A stretch of 64,000 nt of DNA from Chondrilla cf. caribensis. Lineage: Eukaryota > Porifera > Demospongiae > Chondrillida > Chondrillidae. The position numbers and the translations under genes are program-made. Shown here piece after piece: positions 1 through 13,700 of the stretch (its first letter is position 1; every line of letters begins with the position of its first letter). The stretch covers positions 2,210,001 to 2,274,000 of the forward strand of contig OZ026562.1 of the NCBI GenBank assembly GCA_964020155.1. The letters run 5' to 3'. A model generated the notes under the pieces. The model had not been told where the DNA came from, ran no database searches, and saw nothing but the letters and a program-made list of their open reading frames with translations.

Positions 1-177
1 AAGTGCCTAATAAATGTATTCTGCTCATAATATTATGCAGTATGTGCACATGTACGTATATATAGAGTAATGCTTACAAAGAAAATCGGCAGTAGTACAG
101 TTCAACTTAAAAATCAAATCCCAAATTGATCTACACAATGTATAACATACATATGTACATGCATTGAAATAATATAT

Positions 178-432
178 TAAACACCTCTGAATGTAGGAAG
201 AGTGAGAGACCACATACAGAGATGGGAGTTGTTTCACATGTTAGTGTCCACAGCTAGGTCTCCCTAACATATCATGTTGACACGCCCCCTCACCCATGAG
301 CTATGCAAGAAGGTGCTTAGCACTATTTCTCCTATACCTTCCCATACATAAAAAAATTATTAAGTACCTCCAAATGTAAGCAAGGGTTAGGGACCACGTA
401 CAGAGATGGGAATTGTTTCATAAGTTAGTTAG
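178..432. repeat. About 180-bp dispersed tandem repeat, one full and one truncated unit
   Basis: A full unit spans about 181-356. It has the recognisable blocks ccacatacagagatggga, cagctaggtct and gcaagaaggtgcttagc. A second unit starts near 362 and breaks off at about 432. Two more full units lie at about 9430-9602 and 9612-9790, also in midasin introns and in the same orientation. The units are 70-85% alike by eye. I see no terminal repeats or coding capacity, so it is satellite-like or an amplified short element. Confidence 0.7.
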
Positions 433-496
433 TATCAGAGGAACATATAGCTTGAAGTATAGACAAGTGTAATCTGAAAAAAACCACAAGTAGCAC

Positions 497-1004
497 AAAC
501 TTGAAGTTCTTTTGTCTCTGTCGCAACCACTCCATGAACTCTGTCATCATGGCCTCCCAAGGACCTCCACTGGGTGTGGCCTGGGGGAGCAGGTTGTGTT
601 GCAGGTTGTGTTGCGCAATCAGTCTCAGACCGGCGCACGTCGTGAAGGGAGGACACCAAACTTCAGTGAACCTGTTCCTCAGAGCTGGAGAGAGCTAGGC
701 AATGGGGAACCAGGAACATAGTACTGTAGTGTACATGACATACATGAAGTACATACTGTACTCTACAAACTGGAATATTATAGTGCTACATTTTGTGGGA
801 ATGAATATATGCTCATTACTGAATACATTGGATTGACTTTCTGTTATGCATTATGCATAGCACTACACACAGGACTTATACATATATTCAGACATGCATA
901 CAGACACATACAGTACATGTACACCCATGCACCTGCACCAATGTTCCCGCACGTACACACACACACGCACACGCACACGCACACGCACACACGCACACAC
1001 GCAC

Positions 1005-1040
<36 letters not shown>

Positions 1041-2852
1041 CTCTTTTGCCATAGTCTCCTCCAGGATTCATAGTTGCAAACAAAATGAACCCTTCCTCAG
1101 CAATCACCTCGTATGCCCCACCTAGTTCATTACCCCGCTCAGCCACAAGCACTTTCCTCTCTTGTTCAAGAATAGAGTTCAATCGCTCGAGGACAGCGTC
1201 CTCCGCTAAAGAGATCTCATCTATCAGAAGTCCCGAGCCTTCCAGCATTGCTTGGACCAGTATACCGTCATGCCACTCGAACAATTTGTTCTTATCTTCT
1301 TCCTGCAGGTCATTAGGTAGAGCACAAATGTAAAATGCTGAAGGTGCCATCACACATGAAATGCAAGTAAAAATATTGGGATGTGTGCACAGTAGGTACC
1401 ACTATCAGTAACTCTAACTCATAGAGTTTTGGTCCATAAAAAGATACTTTAGTGTCAAACACCATTCATGTACATATGGCAATGTGTTCTGTTGAGATAA
1501 ATTCTGTGAGCATAAACAAGTAATTCGAGCTTAAAGCTCATGGGGTGAGCGTTTCATACCGGACATCAAAATGAACATAATATAGGGACCTCTTAAACTG
1601 AGAGGTCCCTGCGAAGAGGTTTGTATTAATTAGCCCCACAGTGTACAATAAAAATAGTGCATATGGTACAGGCTGACCTACTGGTAGGAGTGACCTGTCA
1701 ATACAGCCCAATTTTATCATTAAAAGCAAATGAAATAGCACAGAGTGATACTATTGGCAACTCATACCATCCTTACGTACATCAACACTGTTTCTCCTTC
1801 GAGCTGGCCTCAAACCACCAAGTAAGTCGGATGCCTCGGTGTACATATGGCAGTTGATGGAGTGTAGCTTCCTCTCCATCAAGGAGCAGAGGAGCTGACA
1901 CAAGGTGGTCTTCCCACACCTGCAGGAGTGCACACCTAATGCACCCACTGTATACACATGATGGCAAGTTCATATGTGTACATACATGCAGTACACATAG
2001 GCTACATATGCACATACAAGAGTACACATGTACACATCAAACATACTATGTACATGCAGAAAAGTAAGCACTATACATATCAGTCATGTGGAGTTAGTTA
2101 CATAATAAATAAATAAATTCCTGCATTCATGTTACGTGTTACATTCATGCTTCGTATATGTGCGTCGTTTACCATACATTATTTGGTGTTGACTTGAAAT
2201 ATTTGATCACATCGAACACAACTAGTGTTTGTGTGCATGTGAGTACACATGAAGTATACCTATGTGCATATTTGCTATTGTCTACCATACAAGAATACAC
2301 CTGTACACCTGTACATGTAACAGGTGGCAAATCCCATACAACAAATCACATGTACCATTGAAGGAAACATTTTAAGCTCAAAAACGCAAGCAATCACGGA
2401 ACAGTGGAGAAGTGGCCATATATTTGTGTTGGTTACCTAGGCAACTCTTGATGCATGTAGAGTATGTAGCAATGTCCGTTCCGACATGCATAGACTGCAC
2501 ATTTACTGTTGGTCCAAGACACAAGGAAGAGACGCATCTTAGTCCCACATAGTCAACCTCTTTCCTGATCTTTTTGAATTCAGGAAGCTTATCAGGAAAG
2601 GTGTTGGCTATATGTGACTACACCCACCCAGTCCCATCTGACATGCACAAATCCACCCAAAATCAGCCACTATATAAGGTACCTACTAGTCAATGGCACA
2701 AGGAACTCACCCAGTCTCTCCCACCAAGAGCACAGGTTCCTTGAACAGCACTGCTCTCCCAACCAACACTGCCATCCTCTTCATTTCTTCCGTCCACACG
2801 ACATGTTTGAAGTGGTAATCTTGGCTACTGGTCACTTTGGACAATATAGCTT
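497..2852 (-). CDS. MDN1: Midasin exons encoding the start of AAA4
   Basis: Exon 2852-2711 ends inside the Walker A, and exon 1919-1781 completes it, giving GETG|CGKTTLCQ, then SDLLGGLRPARR. Exon 1302-1039 has LFEWHDG, the Walker B LLIDEISLAED and FATMNPGGDYGKRE. Exon 694 to about 497 starts with LSPALRNRFTEVWCPP. I chose the GAT|GTACGT donor at 1781 because it keeps phase 0 with the next exon. The donor of the last exon is weak (possibly GTGCTA near 496), and the next exon is outside the window. Confidence 0.87.
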
Positions 2853-3116
2853 CTGAAGTGAGCGACCCTGAGTACACAACACACCCATGTAAATGTACAC
2901 TCTATGCATATGTATATACAATCAGACCTCTTTACAACAGCACAATTTTACAAGGACAGCCTCTTTACAACATGTCTTGTGGTCACAGATGTACTCACAT
3001 AGAGATCAATGATGGAAACAATAATCTGGTTATGATAATGGGAGGGGAATTAAGGAACAAATTCTAATGTCATAAAGAGATTTGACTGTGGTGCAATGTG
3101 TGTGCGTACGTGCATG

Positions 3117-3170
<54 letters not shown>

Positions 3171-6100
3171 CGTGCGTGAGTGCATGTGTACAGTACACAT
3201 AGTACTTTGTATACTGGTTGCATTCTATTGCAGATATACAGTTCACAGTGGATCTGTCACAAGCCCGTACCAGTCCACACATCAGGATTCTTCAGTACGT
3301 CTGTCCTAAACTAACTCACTCTGTCCCTGAGTCCAACCAAACAAGCACTTCGGATCCACTGTCTTCTTAAAGTGTGATTTGAGTGTATTTATGATGACTT
3401 CTTCATCTTCAGCGTGTCTTGCTCTTCCCGCCAATATGAGATAACCTATAGAATAGGGGTGGCATATGTGTATGAGCGAGTGTATGGATGTGTGAGTTAG
3501 TGTAGGGTGCGCATGTGTGAGTGAGGGTGTGCATGTGTGAGTTAGTGTGCGGTGTGCATGTGTATGAGTGAGTGTGTGCATGTGTGTGAGTGAGTGTGTG
3601 CATGTGTGAGTTAGTGAGTATGCACAAGTGTGTGAGTGAATGTGTGCATGTGTATGTAAGTACTGTAAATGTGTGCGTGTGAGTGTGTACATGTGTGTAT
3701 GTGCGGGCGTAAGTGTGTACATGTGTGTGAGGGTGTGCATATGCACATGAATGTGTGAATGTATTTGTGTACCAATGTGTTTATACATGTGTATGAGCGC
3801 ATGTGCATGTGATGGTATACATGCATGCGTGTAAATTAGTGATTAATAAAAATATATGTGATTGTTACATATAACAGCGCATACACAAGTGGTTGTATGT
3901 ACATAGTGCATGTGCAGGAGGTGTCTGTACATTGTGTATGTGTGTAGGTTTGTATATGTATACGTGTACATGAGTAGTGGACATATACGTAATTTTGGAG
4001 TGGTGTCAATAGTCTACACACCATCTTCTGCAAGGACCTGTTCCCAGTCATTGAACGTGCTTTTGGATTCAGTCTTTGCATATCTCCCCGCCCACTTGAA
4101 GAGGTCTCTCAGAGTTATCAGTCCGTACTTGCCAGCAAACACAACAGCAGTTGATCTGTGACGCTACACAGCATGGAATGTACACATATGTACTGTACAG
4201 CACACACTGGATCAGTAAATACATACTGTATGTATGCACATACACAGCACACATTCATGTATGCATATTTACATACGTACATACATGCATACGTACATAC
4301 ACACATGCATACATACATATATACATACATACATACATACATACATACAGTACAGTACATACAGTACATACAGTACATACAGTACATACAGTACATACAG
4401 TACATACAGTACATACGTACATACATACATACATATGTACATACATATAGTGTACACAGCACTTACTGTACCTGTAGTTCCTGCATGACTGCGATCATCT
4501 TTTTGGCATACGACTCTGGCACTCCGCTGGTTTGATAGAGAATGGTCACCAGTTCCACCGGAGGGATCTCATCAAAGTGGAGCTCAATGAAGCGATTTCT
4601 GAAAGCTCTCGACAAGAACTGCAGCAAACAAACAGTGGACAAATAGTTGGCAAATGGGCACTCTGGACGTAGAGCACTGCACACAGTTGAACTGGTTACC
4701 CAACTGTAAGTACAAATGTAAAGTTTATACATAATACTCTATGTATGTACATTTAACAGGCTACAACACTCACAGTAGATACGTACATTACAGTAAGATA
4801 GTATCCACATGTGTAAGTATACTCCAATAGTACATGAATGCACTGTAATAAAATTGGTTAGACATGCACTCCATATCTCATAACCTAATTGTCAGACAAC
4901 TCAAGGTATTTAGGTGAGGGTTGACTACAGATGGAGTGGATGGTCCTATTCCTTGTAAAAAATATAAGTAAAAACAATGCAGTACTAGAAAACTGTTTTC
5001 ACTGTACTGTAATTCATTGTGGAAAGCCAGGGTCTCTCAGGATATCATGAGTACCATGTCAACACTGTCTCCTACAGTGATGATATAACGTGCCAATTTG
5101 ACACTGCCCCACCTTTCTGCCTCCGTATGCTCCTGGTGGGTTCTGAGTCCCAAACACTCTGAAATGAGGATGTGCTTTCACAAGGGATTGTGTCTCTGTG
5201 ATGAACAGCTCCCGATTGTCATCCAAAACCTGGAGGTATGTACCACACAGTCCAACACATGGTATCAGATAAACTATGCATGTAAGTACCACAGATCAGT
5301 ACATGGCACCAGAAGTAGAGTGTACCACACAGACCAGTACATGGTATCAGATAAACCATGCATGTACGTACATACCACAGACCAGTACATGGTACCAGAA
5401 GTAGAGTGTACCACACAGACCAGTACATGGTACCAGAAGTACAGTGTTACACACAGACCAGTACATGGTACCAGAAGTAGAGTGTACCACACAGACCAGT
5501 ACATGGTACCAGAAGTACAGTGTACCACACAAAGCAGCACGGTGCACCAGGTTGAAGCACAGTGTACCAAACGTAAAATGAGCTGGGTCAAACATACTCT
5601 GTTGAGGGCTTCCAGTACTTCAGTGGGAGCCAGGTTCAGCTCATCCAGAATCACCCAGTAGCCTTTTCTCATTGCTTCAACAAGAACGCCTGAAGAATAA
5701 GAACCATGATTTTCTGACAATCTAGATGTGTGTGTACATGCGTGCGTGCGTGCATGTGTGTGTGTGTTTTCGTGTATGTGTGTGTGCGTGCATTATGCGT
5801 GCATGCATACATGCGTGCGTGCGTGCATGTGTGTGTGTGTTTTTGTGTATGTGTGTGTGCGTGCATTATGCGTGCATGCATACATGTGTGCGTGCGTGCA
5901 GGCATGCGTGCTAGTCTAGCTAGCTAGCCCGTCCCTGTACAGACCCCAAGGGCAAAAGTACAGAAGATGTCTCATACGGAATAGCTAGCTAGACTGGCAT
6001 GCGTGCGTGCACGCGTGAATGTCTGTGTGTTTTGTACATCTATATGTATGTGGCTGCTTCAACAGTACACAGCAGGAACCAGCAAATAAACTCTCAGAAA

Positions 6101-7577
6101 CAATCCACAAGCTCACCTTCTTTGAACACAAGTTTCCCAGTTTTGTCAGCTGTATACATTCCAATGTACTCTTGTATGTCCGTGTGTTCATGGTTGTTGA
6201 TACGAACACACTTGTGACCTGTCACATCTGCCAGCCACCTGACCAAACTGGTCTTACCCGAAGACGTCGGTCCTTGTAACAGGATGGGGAAACAGCTAGA
6301 ATTCAATACAGGGAAAAAAATGGCAGCTTAAAAGCGAGTACAGTAATACATATATGTATAATGTATAGTACTACTGACAATCCTTAGTATGTAAGTAAAT
6401 TCAAATGTCAGATTAAGAAGGTGCACACAGTAACTAGTGCGATGGCATCTCTCGGTCAAATTACAGTGGATGCCAGATTAAAGTAGTAGCATCACTGGAC
6501 GATCATAGAAGTTAACATTCACATTTATAGTCTGAATTGGGAGAGTTTGGTTCACAGCAAAGTGATTTACCAGTAAACATACATACATAATACTAACATG
6601 CGAGACACAAGTACACCATATAGACCATACAACACTGCTAGCACAAAACCACCTTCCACACACAATCCTCGCTAAATTCTTCAAATTCTCCTTCACAGAG
6701 GGTGTAAGGATGTACCCTTCAGGTACCTTAGCTTCAGAGCCACCCTGCTGCAGCCAGTATTCTTCAACTTGTACATAGTTCGGTCCCTTTGGTCTTGGGA
6801 GTGGGGCTCGGAGCAGACTAGCAGACAAACCGAGAGATGTCTGACACAACTTACGTATCATGACATGCTGTTCACGTGACACTTGGGATATGAAGCTCAT
6901 GCACAGACCCTGGATCCGGGGGGGAGGGGAGCAACGTGATAGAAAGTCATTGTAGGTACTGTATGTGACTATGTTTGTATGTGACAGTGTAGATGTTGAA
7001 CTATATCTTGTGTAACACACACACACACACTCACACACACAAACACACACACACACACCTCATATAATGCTCTTCCAATGTTTGTATGATGGATAGTACC
7101 AGCAAATAGTAAGGCACGACATAATGTCCTCAAACTACAGGATGGTAAAATGAACTAGACACATCATCAGTGTTATACACATACACGGTGTAGACAGTGT
7201 ACCTGAAGTGAGGTCTTCTCCCAGTTCCATCAGCCAATCTGTTCTCTGCTAGAACCTTTACTTCACGGTAAAACCTTGAAGAAGTGAAACAAGCAAATCA
7301 ACACCAGTACAGGACAGCGGTCCGTATGAACCAGCATGTGAGTACGGCAGACACAGTGATGTCACATCATACTTTATTACTCCTTCGACTACATCTCCAG
7401 GAAGTGCTTGCCCAGGAAAATAGCTCAAAACAAGTTGTCTCAAATCTTCGGTATGTTTCATTTCTTCAACATAGAGTTCGGTGAATCTGGAAGAAGAATT
7501 TGTACCTAGTATTAGTAACTCAAAAGATTATTTTAAACAGTAGTCATTAATGCCACACCCACCCACCCACACCCAAC

Positions 7578-7649
<72 letters not shown>

Positions 7650-7650
7650 A

Positions 7651-7723
<73 letters not shown>

Positions 7724-10700
7724 ACCACCACACACCGGTTCCTAATGTGAGGTGGAAGTGGTGTCTTTCCATGGTCAGTGGCCGGATTCATACATCCAAA
7801 TATCCTGAAATCCTCATGTCTTGCAACAGGTTCACTGTCCCTAAAGGTAGGATTATTGAGCAGATATTATGCAAATTCATGTATGACATAGAAACTGATT
7901 AATGCTGGGCCTACCCCCTGTCGATGAGCAGGAATGTCCCCAATGGTCCCTCCAGTAGGCTGCTCAAACACTGCAGTGTCTCGGGAGTGGCCAGGTTGAT
8001 CTCATCCAACAGGATCCACTGGCCATTGTTCATGGATTTGATGAGAGAGCCCTGTGTGCATCGGGGAAGACCATCTCACACAAGTACAAGGATAGAACCA
8101 ACATTGCATTCAACACATTAAAGTCAAATAAGAACCAATAACGTGCAAACTACATACGTATAATATAAGACTAGGATCCTGACAGCATACTGTAATCAGG
8201 GCTTGGGTGTTAAACTTTTAGTACTGCCATTTCTTGTGTACTTTGAAAAGTATTCCCAAATACATATACGCATATAAGTATGTATGTACTGTATATGTAA
8301 AAAGTATCCCCCAATACAAACATCTTCCATATACTGAGTATGGGAGCTACGTTCACAAGAATTTACAAGTCTACACAGTTTGTGGAAGGCAAATTAGTAA
8401 TTTTTGTATCAAGGTCACATGGAAGGGGTCACTCATTAGTTCGCACTGTACAATGTGTCTGCATCAAGGTACTGGGACACAAGGTACTGGTATACAGGGT
8501 ATACTGTGACACAAGGTACTAGGTCACAAGGTACTAGGGTACCAGGCACAGGGATACAAAGTATACTGGAACACGAAGAACTGATTTTACATGCATTTTA
8601 TGCATGTAAAATGAATATATGAATAAAATGAAATATGAATGCATTTTACACTTGCATTATAAATGATTGTGTAATCATTTATAATGCCAATGTAAAAGGC
8701 ACAAGTGAATCTGAAAGAAGGCTATCCATACATGAAAAACAGGATTCACATGTTTACCTCTACAAAAGCAAATGCCATCGTTCCTTCTCCTTCACTCAGC
8801 TGTTGATAGACCTTCTTCATCTTTACCAGCAGTTCTGCCCATCTTTCCCGATACTGAATAACACTTTCAGAGGTCTTCTTTGTTGCTTCCTTAGCAGAAA
8901 ATATCATGGTTTGAAGGAGAGCCTTCCACTGCTTCTTGGCATAGGAACTCTACAGCAACCAAGAATGTTACAGTGAATCATCAAATTGAGCCTCAACAAA
9001 GCCAGAATTAGGTTAGGTTAGCTAGATGTCTACTTTATGTACATACAGGTACCCAGTGAAATACACAATTACAACTCATCAGGACAGAGGTCTCACAATA
9101 TTCAACATTTGAATTCATTTGTATTCAATCTCCACAAAAAGGAAAAAAAATAAAAATTGAACATTCTCTAAAGTTTAAAATCCTAAAATCCACTGGGTGT
9201 ATACTTAAGAGGGGCATTACAGTATAATGTCATAGAGACTCATTGCAGTATATACATTCAGTGTATTATACATAAAGGGCTGGAATTCACACAGGGAATG
9301 AAGGCCCTCCTCAAAAGTACACAAACAGTATGTGTACATATACAGAGTAGGTAAGTACACATACACTAACTTATAGCATACACAATACACAAATCGAATC
9401 TACACTATGAACATTGGTTAATATGAAGCACTGCTGAATGTAGCCAGAGTTATGGGTCAAATACAGAGATGGGAATTGTTTCAAAAGTTAGTTCACGTCC
9501 TTAGCTAGGTTGGGTGAAAATATCAGGTTGACATGACACCTCTTCCATGAACTATACAAAAAGGTGCTTAGCATATTTTATCCTATACTCACACAATGTC
9601 ATACATTTAAAAATAAAGCACCTCCAAAAGTAGCTAGGGTTAGGGGCCACATACAGAGATGGGAATTGTTCATAAGATATTTTACATCCACAGCTAGGTC
9701 TGGCTAAAACATCAGGTTGACACTCCCCCTCTCCCATGAGATATGCAAGAAGGTGTTTAGCGTATTTTCTCCTATACTCCTCCATATGTATTACAATTTG
9801 CTACCTGACACTGAATCCTGGGGGCCAACAAACCTGAACATATCCCAGGAACTCAGTATTCTGTTTGACTGAAAAAGTCCTTCTGAAGAGAAACTCAAAG
9901 GTCTCCCTCATTGGAGTGACAAGGTGACCCACATCAACAGGCTTGAAGCTGAGGGAGGGAAATACAGAGCTTGATGCCCATCATAACAGTCTTCAAAAAG
10001 CACCACTCCCAAGAGAGCATTGTTATTACTTTACAGATGCATATCAACAAAAACAACAACAACACCAACAGAAAAGATACTCTCGTTTATTTTCTGAGGA
10101 TTTTGTCAATAATTTGTGGATACATACTGCACGAATAAACTGATATTATTATAGAACATTAGCACTCACCCTCCCAAAAGGTCACTACTATCACTCTGCT
10201 GGCTCATGTTAACGACGACCAGTTCATGACCTATTGGATGGGAGAGGAAGGCACTTCAATGAACACAACAACCTAAATCAGGGTGCATGTCGTTATTGGA
10301 GTGGAAATTGATCGGTGCTCATATGGGTAGGTGTGTGGAAACTAAAAACAAGTCATCTAGAGTAAAGATTTTGAACTGTGTTAATCTTGCCTGAATATCC
10401 ATCCATCTGCGTAAGATGACCCACAGAGTTAAAACATACAAGATGAAAATCTGTGAACAAACTGTGTTTTTGAATGCTCCTGAAAACTAAAGCTTCCTCC
10501 TGATATTACAGATTGAGCATCTTCGGATGAACCAACTGGCTGATAAGCATGCCATGGACACATTAGAACACAAATTGTTTTCATTGTCCACCTCCAGACT
10601 AAGTATACCAGACATGTGTACATATGTGTGCTCAATTGTCTGTCAACACCGATACAGGCGTACACCACTTACAGAGCCTATGTACAGTACATAGACTGCC

Positions 10701-13700
10701 TTGAATATAATGTACAGAATATGTACATACAGGGTGCAGCAGATAACATGTTCACCGACAATCTTTCAGGACTCATGTACATGTACAGTGCATACCTCAC
10801 AGATCACTATAAGCCAGATAACCCCCTAGCACAGTTACCACAATGCTACATACACTATTGCATTAGTTACCACATTGAGCAGATCTGCATAACATTGGAG
10901 TTGTTCCACCTCGCCAAATGATGAGTTTCTCCGCTATGTACCATGTATGCATGCTTGAGTACACTGTATACATACACAGAGGTTACTGCATTGAGCCATA
11001 CCTGTGGCCTTAGCAAGGTAGCTGATGGCTGCAGTCTTGCCAACACCAGTCTCTCCCACCAGCAGTGCTGGCTCACTCATTTGTACACATCTTGTGATCT
11101 TCTCCAACATTGACAGTGAGGACTGTGTGTGAGCGTACTTCAATGTACCAGCAACTCTACAACAGGGACACATGCAGTACGTAGGAGTGAGGATAAGAGA
11201 CAATAGCACAGGTCAGTGATACAGCACAGGTCACCAGACAGGTTTTATTGTTAGGATTAATTGCGTGAGAACAAGGCAGGAAGTTAGTAAACACATAATA
11301 AATAAATTGTCTATCATTCACCACATCAGGATATAACTATTACGTATAATAAATACTGTATACACACATAATATAATTTACATATATACATATGTACATA
11401 CATACATACATATGTGTGTGTGGGCCCGTGGTACATGCATGTGGGCTTGATGTGGGGAGTAAGGTAGGTAGATTGGTGTCAATGTAATGACCGTGAGGAC
11501 ACAGTGGTGGATGCAGTGTCTGATGAGATGAAATACACACACTTTCATTTAAATTCCAATAAATACCACACATACGTACATACAACAATGCACACACTAC
11601 ACTCATAGGTACTCTGTGTTCCCTCACCTCACATTACCTCCAGTGGAGAGTTTGGATGGGAGGTAGGCTCTTCCTACACTGAGAGCTGTATCTGTGAGTT
11701 GGAGTACTGGTTTATGGGATGAGCAAAGATGAAGTACCTGTGGTACACAATAGTATAGTGAGAAACACTAATGCAAGTACATATATTGAACCAGCACTGT
11801 ATATACATATAAATATTACATGTATGGGTGTACTTTGGGACATTTACACAGTCTCAGTGATAGGTATGGGTTTATGCATAACAAAGTACAGGATATACTA
11901 CAGTGCACAGAAAATGGGATTTTGAACACAGAATTGGATAAAGAACATGTAAAACGAGATACAAGTATACAGAATGGGACAGAGTGTACTCAGATCGGGA
12001 AACAATACACAAAGAATGGAATACAAGCCACAGTAAGTAAAAAATAAACTACAACCATAGATAAGAGCACAGTACACACGGAATGCAATGCAAACCTTCT
12101 GAGTTGTGATGTTCTGAAATATTTCTGTGATAAAGGTTACCTGTTGCTCTTTCTTAGAGTCAGTCTCCAAACCAAAGCAAACATCAATACACTGAGGAGA
12201 ACACACAGCAAAACAACGGGACAATGTACAGTACAATGCTCTCCTTAGGACTATTCATAATATGTTGTAATGTGATGTGGTGAATTATATGTGGGAGTAA
12301 AACTACGAAATCAACTACTTAGTGACCAGTGAGCAGCAGATATTCTTCAGAATACACACAAGCTATTAGTTTATCCTGACACACGTACAGTGATGACAAG
12401 TAATTATTTTTGCTGGTTGTGGAGTGAACAAAGAGTAAAACCTGGAACTAGACATTAGTGAATAGATTGCATATGGAGGAGAGAAGGTATTTCAACCAGG
12501 TGTGCTCAAAGATACCCAAGGAGAACACTGATTAAGTGCACACTGGAAATCTACCCTGTGCAGCATATGAATACCATGTCTTTGGGTGGACTGGCATGGA
12601 ACAACACTACTCATGGTGCTTGGTGTAGGGTACCTCCAGGACAGCATCCTCCACTGATAAGATCCTTCCCTGATTGACCATGGGACTGATACGTCCACAT
12701 AACTTGAGAAATTGACTGACAGAAGTGAAAAGCAAGACGGAGAGACCGTATGTACATGTGTACACACATGGATCAGATTCTGCCGTAATGACATGATAGC
12801 TCACCGAGAATCCAGAGACAGTGATAATGACATCAGTTTCATCAAGTTGGGTAAGAATCCAGCAAGCTCAGGATACTTCACCTCTGCTATCTGCACAAGA
12901 GTAATGTATATGCTATACACAAGTATGCATAGAACCACATAAATATGCACCTCGTAGCTTTACCTACTGAATTACTTGAGAAACACATGTACACACATGT
13001 AGTGTTCATATGTACGCATTCTGTGCAGAGGACCATATGTAAATAGTAGAACATGCTTCACTGCTGCAGATTACCTGGTATAGCTCACTGGTGCTCGTAC
13101 TATCCAATCTAACTTTGCAGAGTTTCTGTTCCAAATTTTCAAACAGTTTTGAACTGGGACTTTGTACTAAACCATCACTAGTCAATCTATGTACAAGAAG
13201 TATAAATACACACTGTAAGCATAGTAACAGCAACAGCATAATAAGGAATTAGCAGAATATCCAATTTTATATGCATAGAAATTGGCCATAATGTATGATT
13301 TATGGGTACATTATGTGTGTACAAACACAAAAGTCTGCGTGGATACTATATATAGTATAATATACATATATATATATAATATATATATAGATGTATATAT
13401 ATGTATATATAATATTTAATACAATCTGTAAAATTGGTGTGCACACATTTTGTTCAATGTGTGTGTATGATCTACGAATGAAAGTCAGTTGGTATGTGTT
13501 GAAGGATTTTCAGACCTTCTTGTTGCAATAAGCCGGAATCCCTTGGTAGTGTGGAGAGGCTTGTTGTATCCCGGCAACTGGAGAGTGCCGTATTTTATCA
13601 GAGGAACGAGCAATGACACCTTGAAAACACAAATAATAAATGACAACATGAAACAATACGCATATTACTTATGTACGTATATGGTACATAGTTTACCAAA

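Noticed and set aside
7528..7791. Long Cys-Val and Thr-His open frames over CA/TG arrays (also at 3070-3310, 20113-20364, 40447-40939, 43103-43536, 48767-49250, 54184-54596)
   Set aside because: They are translations of dinucleotide repeats in every frame, with no conserved motif and overlapping real introns.
9552..9785. Minus-strand 77-codon frame MEEYRRKYAKHLL
   Set aside because: It reads through two copies of the 180-bp repeat; the same peptide words recur because the DNA repeats.
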